In this document: positions 8,613-17,081 of the stretch, in pieces
How the letters are laid out: every line of letters starts with the position of its first letter
Position numbering within the stretch: position 1 is the stretch's first letter
Origin: an uncultured Prolixibacteraceae bacterium
GTDB lineage: Bacteria; Bacteroidota; Bacteroidia; Bacteroidales; Prolixibacteraceae
Assembly: GCA_937915865.1 (NCBI GenBank)
Contig: CALGIG010000009.1
Location: 1 to 47,522 of the forward strand
Direction of reading: 5' to 3'
DNA: 47,522 bases
Notes under the pieces: generated by a model
What the model was told of the DNA's origin: nothing
Seen by the model: only the letters and a program-made list of their open reading frames with translations
The model's database searches: none
Made by a program: the position numbers and the translations under genes

Positions 8613-11600
8613 TTAGAAAGAAATATTTGCTCCAATTGTGATATTTTTAGTCAATGGAGCTGAAGCCCAAGAAAATCCACCCATTTCTGTTTCAGGGTCA
8701 TAACTTCCCCATGCAGCTTTTGTCCAAAGGTTTGATCCGGATACATAAAAACGTACTTTGCTCATATACACTTTTTGAGCAATATTGCCAGGTAAAGTAT
8801 AACCGAAAGCCAGGTTTCTCAAACGAATATAGTCGTTGCTGTGCAAATAACGTGTAGTGTTTGGCGGGCCTACTTTATTATTGTAAGAAAGACGTGGTAC
8901 ATCAGTTTTATCACCTGCTTTTTGCCAACGGTTCATAGTATAAACAGGGAAGTTGCGTTTCAGGTTGGTTCCGTCATTTTCGGTATACACTGCCATTTGG
9001 TCGAAAGAATAACCACCCCAAGACCCTGTGAAGGTGAACATCAGGTCGAAGTTCTTGTAATATATGGTATTAGTCAGGTTCGATGTTAATTTAGGCATTG
9101 CTTCTTTGCCAAGATCGATAGCCTGGGCTTTTGTATCATCGGTAGTCGTTGTTTTGTCTAAAGAACCGTCAGATTTTGTGGTGTTCAAATAATACAAAGC
9201 TTTCCCGGTCTCGGGGTCAACGCCGGCATATTCTTTCAGGAAGAACCCGTAGAACGGACCACCAACTTTACGGATATAAATGGTGGTACGGTTTGCCGCA
9301 ACTATAGATGTTACCTGATCGTTGAATTTTTTGATCACGTTCTTGTTGTGGGCGAATGATAGATTAGTTGTCCAGGTAAAATCTTTTGTCTTGACATTGG
9401 TGGAATTGAATTCCAGTTCGAATCCTTTATTGCTTATATGGCCAATGTTGGTGGTATATGAAAGAAAACCACTACTGTTGCTCAACGGCATACTGTACAA
9501 CAAGTCTTTGGTTTGGCGGCTGTAGTATTCGCCTGTTACCGATACCCGGTCGAATAAGGTGAAATCCAAACCAACATTCATGTTGTAGTTCTTTTCCCAT
9601 TTCAGGTTATTATTTTGTAACGATGATTCATAAGAACCTGATGTTCCCTGGTAGGCCAGAGTATAACTATACAAACCTTGCCATGGATAGCTACCGGACG
9701 GAAGGTTACCGTTTACTCCATACGAAGCACGGATTTTCATGTCGGTAAAGACTTTTTTTAACCCTAGCATAAATGGTTCTTGAATTATACGCCACATACC
9801 TGAAGCAGACCAGAAGTTACCCCAATGTTGAGATGAAGAGAACTTAGACGAACCATCGCGACGGAAGCTGGCACCCAGGTAATATTTCTTATCATAGTCG
9901 TAGTTCAACCTTGAAACGATAGAAATCAATCTCCATTCCTCCGGTGAAGATGATTTTGATGAGTATGTTGATGTAACGCCAACATCGGTTAATGCAGTTG
10001 TGGCAATATTATATCCAGAGTAATAGATACCATCTTTTTTAAAGTCCTGCGCTTCATAAGCAACCAAAGCATCCAGGTTATGTTTATCCTTAAATGTTTT
10101 GATATAACTCAAGCTTAATGAATTGAATAACCCGTTCCACTCAGTAAACCCTTTTCCGGCTTGTGCATTTCCATCACCGGCACCTTTTGGTCCTGCATAA
10201 CTATAGGGGCTGTAGTACACCACATCTTTTTGTGAAGAGAAGTCGTAATTCACGCTTTCTTTTAGCTTCAACCCATCCATTATATCATAAGTCAGCGCTC
10301 CGTTTGCCATTACCCTTGTAACGTTTGTGCGGTTTATGTCTGTCTTCATGGTTTCCAATACGTTCTCCATCGTTGTTGAGAAAACAAAACTGCGGTTGTA
10401 CGACCCATCAGCGGCATAAGGTACATCTGATGGCGTAATATATCCGGCAGTAAGTAAATATGGGTTACAACCACCCCGTTCCTCGTTCAGGTTTTGTGTG
10501 ATTTTTGATAGTGTTATTTTACCGTTGAAAGCCAGTTTTTTCGATACTTGCCTGTCGTAAGCCAAGTTACCGGCATACCTGTCGAAATCGCTGTTAATAG
10601 CGATACCGTCCTGTTTCAAATATTCAAAAGATGCCAAAAATTTACTTTTATCGTCTCCCCCGGTAATCGAAGCCTCATAATTTTGACTATAAGCATGTTT
10701 TCTTAACAGGTAATCATTCCAATTAACATAGCCAGTTGAAGGCTTTGGAGCATACGTATCAATATAACTGGCAGCCCACGCATCAGGGTTTGCATTACCT
10801 TTATCAACTGCCTGGTTGTATAAGGCTTCGTAAACCAAAGTTCTGCGGTCTTCACCACTTAAAACCGGGCGGTTATCCATTGCTAAATTGGAAATACCGC
10901 TACTAATCGTAAAATCGACCTTTGCCTGACCTGTTTTTCCTCGTTTGGTTGTAATTAAAATTACCCCATTGGCCGCACGAGAACCATATAACGAAGCAGC
11001 TGCGGCATCTTTAATAACGGTAATGTTTTCAATATCATTGGGGTTAATGGTGGACATTATGTTGGTTTGCGCCTGGGTCATATAACCTGCGCCGCTGCCA
11101 TTCATTGTACCAGAATTAACTGGAACACCGTCGATAACATATAACGGTTCGTTCGTGGCATTATAAGACCCCATACCACGGATACGAATGTTAGCCACAG
11201 CTCCTGGTTGACCGGATTGTGCAGTGATAAACACACCGGCAGTTTGTCCTTGCAGCTTTTGTTCCATTGAAATAACAGGCACGTCTTTCAGTTTTTCGGC
11301 GTTCACAGTATTAGCCGAACCTGTAAATGATGCTTTTTTAAAGTTACCATAACCTGTTACAACTACTTCGCCCAATGATTCAGATTCATCCTGTAATGAA
11401 GCGTTGATTTCAACTTTGCCGGCAACGGGTATTTCCTGGCTTTTCATCCCTACAAACGAGAATAATAAAGTCGCATTGTCGGCTATGTTTGAGAATGAAT
11501 ATTTACCATTGGTGTCGGTAATCGTTCCTTGTGTAGTGCCTTTAACACGGATAGTTACCCCGGGAAGCGGAGCGCCTGTTGAGTCGGTAACTTTTCCTGA

Positions 11601-11798
11601 AACTGATTTTTGTTTTTGCTCGCTGTTAACTGATGATTGTTCAGGGCTATTTTTTGCAGAGCCCGATGTGGTTGTTGCTCCAACAACCTGAATGACAGAA
11701 AGCGATAATACAAATATGGCTAAGTTAATTTTACGCAAAAGGTTACGGGCATACCATGCCACTTTAGCCGATGAAGCATAGTCGTTATTTTTTTTCAT
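8613..11798 (-). CDS. SusC-like TonB-dependent outer-membrane transporter
   Basis: A 1061-residue SusC/RagA-type TonB-dependent receptor. A long, basic N-region (K-N-N-D-Y to R-K-I-N) and hydrophobic core near residues 25-40 form a signal peptide of the type usual for SusC. Residues about 65-135 are a carboxypeptidase-regulatory-like beta-sandwich (V-S-G-K-V-T-D-S-T-G-A-P-L-P-G-V). The plug follows with G-E-V-V-V-T-G-Y-G and L-Y-V-I-D-G-V-P-V, I-K-D-A-A-A-A-S-L-Y-G-S-R-A-A-N-G-V-I. The rest is a 22-strand barrel ending in an aromatic strand (I-G-A-N-I-S-F). There is no STN domain, so it is not expected to signal through a FecR/sigma pair, in contrast to the protein at 25323-28718. It imports a SusD-bound ligand using TonB energy. 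Confidence 0.96.
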   Translation of the reverse strand: MKKNNDYASSAKVAWYARNLLRKINLAIFVLSLSVIQVVGATTTSGSAKNSPEQSSVNSEQKQKSVSGKVTDSTGAPLPGVTIRVKGTTQGTITDTNGKYSFSNIADNATLLFSFVGMKSQEIPVAGKVEINASLQDESESLGEVVVTGYGNFKKASFTGSANTVNAEKLKDVPVISMEQKLQGQTAGVFITAQSGQPGAVANIRIRGMGSYNATNEPLYVIDGVPVNSGTMNGSGAGYMTQAQTNIMSTINPNDIENITVIKDAAAASLYGSRAANGVILITTKRGKTGQAKVDFTISSGISNLAMDNRPVLSGEDRRTLVYEALYNQAVDKGNANPDAWAASYIDTYAPKPSTGYVNWNDYLLRKHAYSQNYEASITGGDDKSKFLASFEYLKQDGIAINSDFDRYAGNLAYDRQVSKKLAFNGKITLSKITQNLNEERGGCNPYLLTAGYITPSDVPYAADGSYNRSFVFSTTMENVLETMKTDINRTNVTRVMANGALTYDIMDGLKLKESVNYDFSSQKDVVYYSPYSYAGPKGAGDGNAQAGKGFTEWNGLFNSLSLSYIKTFKDKHNLDALVAYEAQDFKKDGIYYSGYNIATTALTDVGVTSTYSSKSSSPEEWRLISIVSRLNYDYDKKYYLGASFRRDGSSKFSSSQHWGNFWSASGMWRIIQEPFMLGLKKVFTDMKIRASYGVNGNLPSGSYPWQGLYSYTLAYQGTSGSYESSLQNNNLKWEKNYNMNVGLDFTLFDRVSVTGEYYSRQTKDLLYSMPLSNSSGFLSYTTNIGHISNKGFELEFNSTNVKTKDFTWTTNLSFAHNKNVIKKFNDQVTSIVAANRTTIYIRKVGGPFYGFFLKEYAGVDPETGKALYYLNTTKSDGSLDKTTTTDDTKAQAIDLGKEAMPKLTSNLTNTIYYKNFDLMFTFTGSWGGYSFDQMAVYTENDGTNLKRNFPVYTMNRWQKAGDKTDVPRLSYNNKVGPPNTTRYLHSNDYIRLRNLAFGYTLPGNIAQKVYMSKVRFYVSGSNLWTKAAWGSYDPETEMGGFSWASAPLTKNITIGANISF

Positions 11799-12220
11799 GT
11801 TATTGACTTAAAAGTGTTAAGAATTGCTTTTGTAAACGTGGATTGGTCATTTGGTGAGCAAATTATTGTGTTTGCACCGAATGGAACTTGCATGTAATTC
11901 TAAGGTGATTTTTCTCGTTTCATAGATATTTGGATTAAATTAGTTGATTGTTGTATTTGATTGTAATTTGAATCCATTTTGTCAGGTTGTGAACACAAGC
12001 AATACACCCAGGTAAATTGTAACCCCCATTCGCATTTATTTTTTTTTGCATTTCCAATGAAAAAAGTAGCATTTTGTTTTTCCGAGTTGAATTATCAGGT
12101 ACTATGGGATTTCTGGTCGATTACCTTGTTCTTTATAAAATCTTTATGGTGCGAGCGTCTTTCCTTTTAAAACCTTTATAGTTTTTGGGCCAGCTTTGTA
12201 TTGTTAGAAAATGAAACAAT
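11799..12220. other. Divergent intergenic region between SusC and the kdp locus
   Basis: About 420 bases with no credible gene. It must hold the promoters of the leftward SusC unit and of the rightward kdp operon, but I see no clear TAnnTTTG element on either strand. One interrupted palindrome is visible at 11853-11878: GGTG-AG-CAAA, an eight-base gap, TTTGCACC, about 55-80 bases upstream of the SusC start. The part nearest kdp (12160-12210) is AT-rich with several T-runs and would be the place for the kdp promoter. Confidence 0.4.
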
Positions 12221-12286
12221 ATGAAGACAACTGATTTATTTCTTGTAAGTGTACCTGCATTGGCGCCCATTGGCAAATCGGCTGAT

Positions 12287-12382
12287 ATGAATAACGTTGC
12301 ATGGTATTTGGCAGGCGCCATTATTGCCTTTTTTCTGATTGGCTACCTGATATATTCCCTGATAAAACCTGAAAAATTTTGA
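12287..12382 (+). CDS. kdpF: KdpF, small subunit of the K+-transporting ATPase
   Basis: A 31-residue single-helix peptide beginning M-N-N-V-A-W-Y and ending G-Y-L-I-Y-S-L-I-K-P-E-K-F. The hydrophobic helix followed by a terminal K-P-E-K-F is the hallmark of KdpF, which packs against KdpA and stabilises the KdpFABC complex. It stops 3 bases before the kdpA start, as kdpF genes do. The frame stays open upstream to an ATG at 12221, which would give a 53-residue version with a 22-residue N-terminal extension (M-K-T-T-D-L-F-L-V-S-V-P...). Neither start has an obvious Shine-Dalgarno sequence, which is common in this phylum, so the true start is uncertain. The core assignment is secure. Confidence 0.85.
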   Translation: MNNVAWYLAGAIIAFFLIGYLIYSLIKPEKF

Positions 12383-12385
12383 GGT

Positions 12386-14065
12386 ATGACAGCTTCTGAT
12401 TTTCTGCAAATTACTTTGTATTTCACTCTGCTCATTGTATTGACTCCGGTTTTGGGTGGTTATATGTACAAAGTCTTTACCGGAGAAAAACACCTGATGA
12501 CGTTTGTTCTTGGCAAACCCGAAAAACTGATTTACAAACTTTCTGGTATTCATCCCGACGAAGAAACTAACTGGAAAACTTATACATGGGGCTTATTGCT
12601 GTTCAATCTTATTGGCATGGTTTTTCTGTTTGTGCTACAAATTATTCAGGCGCAGTTACCACTTAATCCGGCGCATTTACCCAATGTGAGCTGGCATTCG
12701 GCTTTAAATACGGCTATTAGCTTTATGACTAACACGAACTGGCAGGGCTATGCTGGTGAAACCACCTTGAGTTACCTGGTGCAAATGCTCGGTTTAACCG
12801 TTCAGAATTTTGTTAGCGCTGCAACTGGAATTGCTGTTTTACTGGCTCTTGTAAGAGGTTTGTCTCGAAAGTCAGCCTCAACTTTAGGCAATTTCTGGAC
12901 CGACCTGACCCGTTCAACGCTTTACGTGCTTCTGCCTATGTCAATTGTTTTTGCAGTGATATTGGCCGGTGAAGGAGTGATCCAGAATTTTCATCCCTAC
13001 CAAGCAGTTCACACACTTCAGGGAACCGAACAGGTAATTCCGATGGGACCTGCAGCTTCGCAAATTGCTATCAAGCAATTGGGAACCAATGGAGGAGGGT
13101 TTTTCAACACCAACAGTGCACATCCGTTCGAAAACCCAACCCCATTAACCAACTTTCTTGAAATGCTGGCCATCTTGCTTATTCCCGCTGCATTGACGTA
13201 TACCTATGGAAAAATGGTTGGCTCATTGCGGCAAGGTTGGACTATTTTCATGGTGATGCTCATTCTTCTGATTTCAGGATTGGCTATTGCGTTGTATGGC
13301 GAATATTCGGCCAACCCGATATTTAGCCAATCGCACCTTATGGAGGGTAAAGAAACCCGCTTCGGAATAACAAACAGTGTGCTTTGGTCAACAGTAACAA
13401 CGGCTGCATCAAATGGCTCGGTGAACGCCATGCACGATAGTTTGTCTCCACTGGCAGGAATGGTTGCCCTGATAAATATGTTACTGGGTGAAGTAATATT
13501 TGGCGGAGTTGGCGCCGGCCTTTATGGCATGATGGTATTTGTTATACTCACTGTTTTTATAGCCGGACTGATGGTTGGTCGTACTCCTGAGTTGTTAGGT
13601 AAAAAAATTGGGGCATTCGAGGTTCAGATGGCTATTATTGCCAACTTATCCACTAGTCTGGTTATTCTTGTCTTCACTGCCTGGGCCTCGGTGAGCAGTT
13701 ATGGTTTATCAAGCTTGAATAATACAGGGGCGCACGGGTTTTCCGAAATTTTGTATGCCTATACATCAGCTGCCGGTAACAACGGTAGCGCTTTTGCCGG
13801 ACTGAACGCCAATACATTATTTTACAACCTTACATTAAGCTTTTCGCTGCTTGTCGGGCGGTTTGGTGTGATAATCCCTATGCTTGCCATTGCCGGAAGT
13901 ATGGCACGTAAAAACATTACGCCCGAATCGGCTGGAACTTTCAGAACCGACAACTGGGTTTTCGGTGGTTTGCTTATTGCTGTAATTCTGATTGTTGGCG
14001 GCTTGACCTATTTCCCTGCTTTGTCACTCGGCCCAGTAGTCGAACATTTACTAATGATAAAATAA
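12386..14065 (+). CDS. kdpA: Potassium-transporting ATPase subunit KdpA
   Basis: A 559-residue, ten-helix membrane protein (E. coli KdpA has 557), the K+-selective channel-like subunit of the KdpFABC pump in the inner membrane. Four selectivity-filter motifs of the four-fold pseudo-repeat are visible: T-N-T-N-W-Q-G-Y, G-T-N-G-G-G-F-F-N-T-N (Gly233 region), T-T-A-A-S-N-G-S-V-N, and A-G-N-N-G-S-A-F-A-G. The H-P-F-E-N-P-T loop after the second filter is also conserved. It follows kdpF by 3 bases. A palindromic repeat begins at the last base of its stop codon, separating it from kdpB by 82 bases, which is unusual since kdp genes are normally tightly packed. Confidence 0.98.
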   Translation: MTASDFLQITLYFTLLIVLTPVLGGYMYKVFTGEKHLMTFVLGKPEKLIYKLSGIHPDEETNWKTYTWGLLLFNLIGMVFLFVLQIIQAQLPLNPAHLPNVSWHSALNTAISFMTNTNWQGYAGETTLSYLVQMLGLTVQNFVSAATGIAVLLALVRGLSRKSASTLGNFWTDLTRSTLYVLLPMSIVFAVILAGEGVIQNFHPYQAVHTLQGTEQVIPMGPAASQIAIKQLGTNGGGFFNTNSAHPFENPTPLTNFLEMLAILLIPAALTYTYGKMVGSLRQGWTIFMVMLILLISGLAIALYGEYSANPIFSQSHLMEGKETRFGITNSVLWSTVTTAASNGSVNAMHDSLSPLAGMVALINMLLGEVIFGGVGAGLYGMMVFVILTVFIAGLMVGRTPELLGKKIGAFEVQMAIIANLSTSLVILVFTAWASVSSYGLSSLNNTGAHGFSEILYAYTSAAGNNGSAFAGLNANTLFYNLTLSFSLLVGRFGVIIPMLAIAGSMARKNITPESAGTFRTDNWVFGGLLIAVILIVGGLTYFPALSLGPVVEHLLMIK

Positions 14066-14133
14066 CCACATGGCCACATAGATAACATAGAAAAATAGTT
14101 TTCAAAACTATGTGACCTATGTGCCTATGTGGT
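14065..14133. repeat. Palindromic repeat between kdpA and kdpB
   Basis: Two 26-base arms, 14065-14090 and 14108-14133, are inverted copies with 22 of 26 positions matching, around a 17-base spacer. Each arm is itself built of imperfect 8-9 base direct units (CACATGGC, CACATAGA, AACATAGA). The centre can form another, perfect hairpin, ATAGTTTT-C-AAAACTAT, at 14095-14111. The element starts at the last base of the kdpA stop codon and leaves 14 bases before kdpB. It could fold in the mRNA and adjust the kdpA:kdpB ratio or stability. It looks like a miniature intergenic repeat; copy number elsewhere is not testable here. Confidence 0.75.
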
Positions 14134-14147
14134 AAAAAGAAAAAATC

Positions 14148-16235
14148 ATGAGTACTCATCAAAATACAAGTAGCCTTTTTAATCAAAAGATAATATTTCA
14201 GGCTGTTAAAGACAGTTTCATTAAATTGAACCCGGCAGTTTTGATTAAAAATCCGGTCATCTTCATTGTTGGAGTTGGATCGGTGCTGACAACTGTTATT
14301 GTTGTTGTCAGTTTGTTCAACGGAAATTTTTCAGCCTTTAATCTGCAAATTGCTGTCTGGTTGTGGTTTACTGTGTTGTTTGCCAATTTCTCGGAAGCCA
14401 TTGCTGAAGGAAGGGGCAAAGCACAGGCCGACAGTTTGCGTAAAAACCGCACCCAAACCATGGCCCGCCGGTTGGTTGGCGGCAAAGAAGATGTTGTTGC
14501 AGCTCCCGACTTACGAAAGGACGATGTAGTTATTTGCGATGCAGGAGATATCATTCCTGCTGATGGAGAAGTGATTGAAGGTATTGCCAGTGTTGACGAA
14601 TCGGCTATTACCGGCGAATCGGCTCCTGTAATCCGCGAAAGCGGGGGCGATCGCTCGGCAGTAACCGGCGGTACCAAAGTAATCAGCGATCGTATTATTA
14701 TCCGTATAACATCCGAGCCTGGCGACTCGTTTTTAGACCGTATGATTTCGCTTGTTGAAGGTGCTAAACGTCAGAAGACGCCCAACGAAATAGCGCTTTC
14801 CATTTTGCTTTCAGGTTTGTCTATTATCTTTCTGCTGGCAGTAGTTACTCTTCCTGCATTTTTTAGTTACAGCTTATCAGCATCGGGGTTACCTTCTTCA
14901 CAAAATCTTACAATACCTGTGCTCATTGCTTTGCTGGTTTGCCTGATCCCGACTACGATTGGCGGTTTACTAAGCGCTATTGGAATAAGCGGCATGGACA
15001 GGCTTTTGCAGCGAAATATAATTGCCACCAGCGGAAAAGCCATTGAAGCCGCCGGCGATGTTGATGTGCTTTTGCTCGATAAAACAGGTACAATAACTTT
15101 AGGCAATCGCATGGCTACCAATTTTTTCCCTGCTGATGGAGTGAGCGAAACTGATTTGGCCCATGCGGCACAGCTTTCATCTTTGTCTGACGAAACGCCC
15201 GAAGGTCGTTCGATTGTCATTCTGGCCAAAGAAAAATTCGATTTCAGGGGACGCGATGTTCACCAGAAAAATGCAGTATTTATTCCATTTACCGCTCAAT
15301 CGAAAATGAGTGGAGTGGATTTGACCGATGAGAAAGGTGTTGTTCATCGTATCCGCAAAGGTTCGTCCGAAGCCATTAAGTCGTTTATTCACAATGGGAA
15401 TGGATTCTTTCCAAAGAAAATGGAAGAAAAAGTAGCTGAACTGGCCAAAATGGGCGCGACTCCATTGGTTGTTGCCGAAGATAATAAAGTGCTGGGAATC
15501 ATTCAATTGAAGGATATCGTAAAAGGTGGGATCAAACAGCGTTTTGCACAGTTGCGAACCATGGGGATACGCACCATAATGATTACGGGCGATAATGCGC
15601 TAACTGCAGCTGCAATTGCTGCCGAAGCCGGAGTTGACGACTTTATGGCCGAAGCTACTCCTGAAGATAAACTGGTACGAATCAGGAAAGAACAGGCAAA
15701 TGGGCACCTTGTAGGTATGATTGGCGATGGCACCAATGATGCTCCTGCATTGGCCCAGGCTGATATTGGCATTGCTATGAACTCAGGAACGCAGGCTGCA
15801 CGCGAAGCCGGAAACATGGTCGATCTGGACAGCAACCCAACCAAGCTGATCGAAGTGGTTGAGGTTGGCAAGCAATTGCTGATGACCCGTGGCGCATTAA
15901 CTACATTTAGTATTGCCAACGATGTGGCCAAATATTTCGCCATTATCCCGGCTATTGCTGTTTCGCTCTATGCCGGAAAAACTGAAGTGGGACCCTTGGC
16001 AGCCCTCAACCTGATGAATTTAGGTTCGCCCGAAAGCGCAATTTTGAGCGCAGTTATTTTTAATGCAATCATCATTGTTTTACTGGTCCCGCTGGCATTA
16101 AAAGGTGTTCCGTATCGGCCTGTTTCGGCCAACAAGGCATTGATCCGCAACTTATTTATCTACGGATTAGGCGGAGTAATCGCGCCTTTTGTCGGGATAA
16201 AACTGATTGATTTTATCATTAATTTATTTGCCTGA
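14148..16235 (+). CDS. kdpB: Potassium-transporting ATPase ATP-binding subunit KdpB
   Basis: A 695-residue P-type ATPase (E. coli KdpB has 682), the catalytic subunit of KdpFABC. Visible motifs in order: the actuator loop T-G-E-S-A-P-V (about residues 163-169), a membrane P-x-T-I-G-G-L-L, the phosphorylation site D-K-T-G-T-I-T-L-G with Asp311, the nucleotide-binding S-K-M-S-G-V-D region, M-I-T-G-D-N, and the hinge M-I-G-D-G-T-N-D-A-P-A-L. About seven membrane helices. ATP hydrolysis here drives K+ uptake when external potassium is low. Its stop is followed after 2 bases by an ATG that opens a frame across a repeat element, with kdpC beginning 250 bases downstream. Confidence 0.98.
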   Translation: MSTHQNTSSLFNQKIIFQAVKDSFIKLNPAVLIKNPVIFIVGVGSVLTTVIVVVSLFNGNFSAFNLQIAVWLWFTVLFANFSEAIAEGRGKAQADSLRKNRTQTMARRLVGGKEDVVAAPDLRKDDVVICDAGDIIPADGEVIEGIASVDESAITGESAPVIRESGGDRSAVTGGTKVISDRIIIRITSEPGDSFLDRMISLVEGAKRQKTPNEIALSILLSGLSIIFLLAVVTLPAFFSYSLSASGLPSSQNLTIPVLIALLVCLIPTTIGGLLSAIGISGMDRLLQRNIIATSGKAIEAAGDVDVLLLDKTGTITLGNRMATNFFPADGVSETDLAHAAQLSSLSDETPEGRSIVILAKEKFDFRGRDVHQKNAVFIPFTAQSKMSGVDLTDEKGVVHRIRKGSSEAIKSFIHNGNGFFPKKMEEKVAELAKMGATPLVVAEDNKVLGIIQLKDIVKGGIKQRFAQLRTMGIRTIMITGDNALTAAAIAAEAGVDDFMAEATPEDKLVRIRKEQANGHLVGMIGDGTNDAPALAQADIGIAMNSGTQAAREAGNMVDLDSNPTKLIEVVEVGKQLLMTRGALTTFSIANDVAKYFAIIPAIAVSLYAGKTEVGPLAALNLMNLGSPESAILSAVIFNAIIIVLLVPLALKGVPYRPVSANKALIRNLFIYGLGGVIAPFVGIKLIDFIINLFA

Positions 16236-16270
16236 TCATGAAATATTTAATGGTATTTCGAAGAATGATA

Positions 16271-16455
16271 TTGAACCCTTTCAAGGTTCAAGCTTACTTG
16301 GGTTCTTGGACCTCCGATTTCATCGGATGTTATTCAAATTCAAGTCCTTATGATTTAGGCTACCTGAAAATCCTGCAAGGATTTAATTTGAATAACCGTG
16401 GGCGTCAACCCACGGGCAATGGAAGAGAAGATGTCACAACGCTGAAAGGGTTGAA
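16271..16455. repeat. Large nested palindromic repeat between kdpB and kdpC
   Basis: The ends are inverted: TTGAACCCTTTCA (16271-16283) against TGAAAGGGTTGAA (16443-16455), 12 of 13 matching. Inside is a perfect 12-base inverted pair, GTTATTCAAATT (16329-16340) and its complement at 16385-16396, plus two local hairpins: TCCGAT-TTC-ATCGGA (16313-16327) and CCGTGGG-CGTCAA-CCCACGG (16396-16415). The architecture is that of a mobile or dispersed intergenic element. An open frame of 83 codons (16238-16489) crosses the whole element, starting 2 bases after the kdpB stop and ending in an ATGA overlap with kdpC. I treat this frame as repeat-derived, not as an independent gene, although its translation could couple kdpB to kdpC. 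Confidence 0.75.
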
Positions 16456-16485
16456 TTTTCAAAATCAAATAGAAAAAGTAAATCC

Positions 16486-17070
16486 ATGAAAACACAATTC
16501 ATAATTTCAATCAAAATTTTTGCCGTACTAACTGTATTGTGCGGTGTAATTTACCCGTTGCTAATTACCGGGATTGCCCAGACTGTTTTTCCAGAAAAAG
16601 CTAATGGGAGTTTAATCACAGTAAATAACAAAATTATTGGCAGTGAGCTAATTGGCCAAAAATTTGACAGCGTTTCGTATTTTCAATCGCGGCCTTCTGC
16701 TGTCGATTACAACCCGCTTCCCTCGGGTGGTTCTAATTTTGGACCGACAAGCGAGAAATTAAAAGAACAAACCTCCGAAAGGGTAAAACAATGGATCAAA
16801 TCAAATCTGGGTATTTCCGCTGAGAAAATTCCGGCAGAAATGCTCTTTGCATCAGGCAGCGGTCTCGATCCGCACATTTCTCCGGAAGCCGCATTGCTTC
16901 AGGTTGATCGTATTACGAAAGCCCGGACATTAAGCAGTGAACAGAAACAACAACTTGTTGACCTTATTGGTGTTGTGACAGAACAACCACAGTTCTCTTT
17001 TTTAGGCGAGGCTCGTGTTAATGTTTTAATGCTGAACCTTGCTTTGGATAAGCAGTTTAAGAACAATTAA
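16486..17070 (+). CDS. kdpC: Potassium-transporting ATPase subunit KdpC
   Basis: A 194-residue protein with one N-terminal membrane helix (about residues 9-31; G-V-I-Y-P-L-L-I-T-G-I-A-Q) and a periplasmic domain, as in KdpC (E. coli 190). Diagnostic segments: G-S-E-L-I-G-Q-x-F, F-Q-S-R-P-S-A-V-D-Y-N, S-G-G-S-N-F-G-P-T-S, and A-S-G-S-G-L-D-P-H-I-S-P-E-A-A near the end. KdpC is the periplasmic accessory subunit that raises the pump's effective K+ affinity. The ATG at 16486 overlaps the stop of the repeat-borne frame (ATGA). The next gene starts 11 bases downstream. Confidence 0.97.
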   Translation: MKTQFIISIKIFAVLTVLCGVIYPLLITGIAQTVFPEKANGSLITVNNKIIGSELIGQKFDSVSYFQSRPSAVDYNPLPSGGSNFGPTSEKLKEQTSERVKQWIKSNLGISAEKIPAEMLFASGSGLDPHISPEAALLQVDRITKARTLSSEQKQQLVDLIGVVTEQPQFSFLGEARVNVLMLNLALDKQFKNN

Positions 17071-17081
17071 ATCAGTGAGTT

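Noticed and set aside
11979..12170. 63-codon frame in the SusC/kdp intergenic region
   Set aside because: No recognisable domain, AT-rich composition and position in a divergent promoter region argue against a gene.
16238..16489. 83-codon frame as an independent gene between kdpB and kdpC
   Set aside because: It runs entirely through a nested palindromic repeat and its composition follows the repeat. I treat it as repeat-borne and discuss coupling separately.
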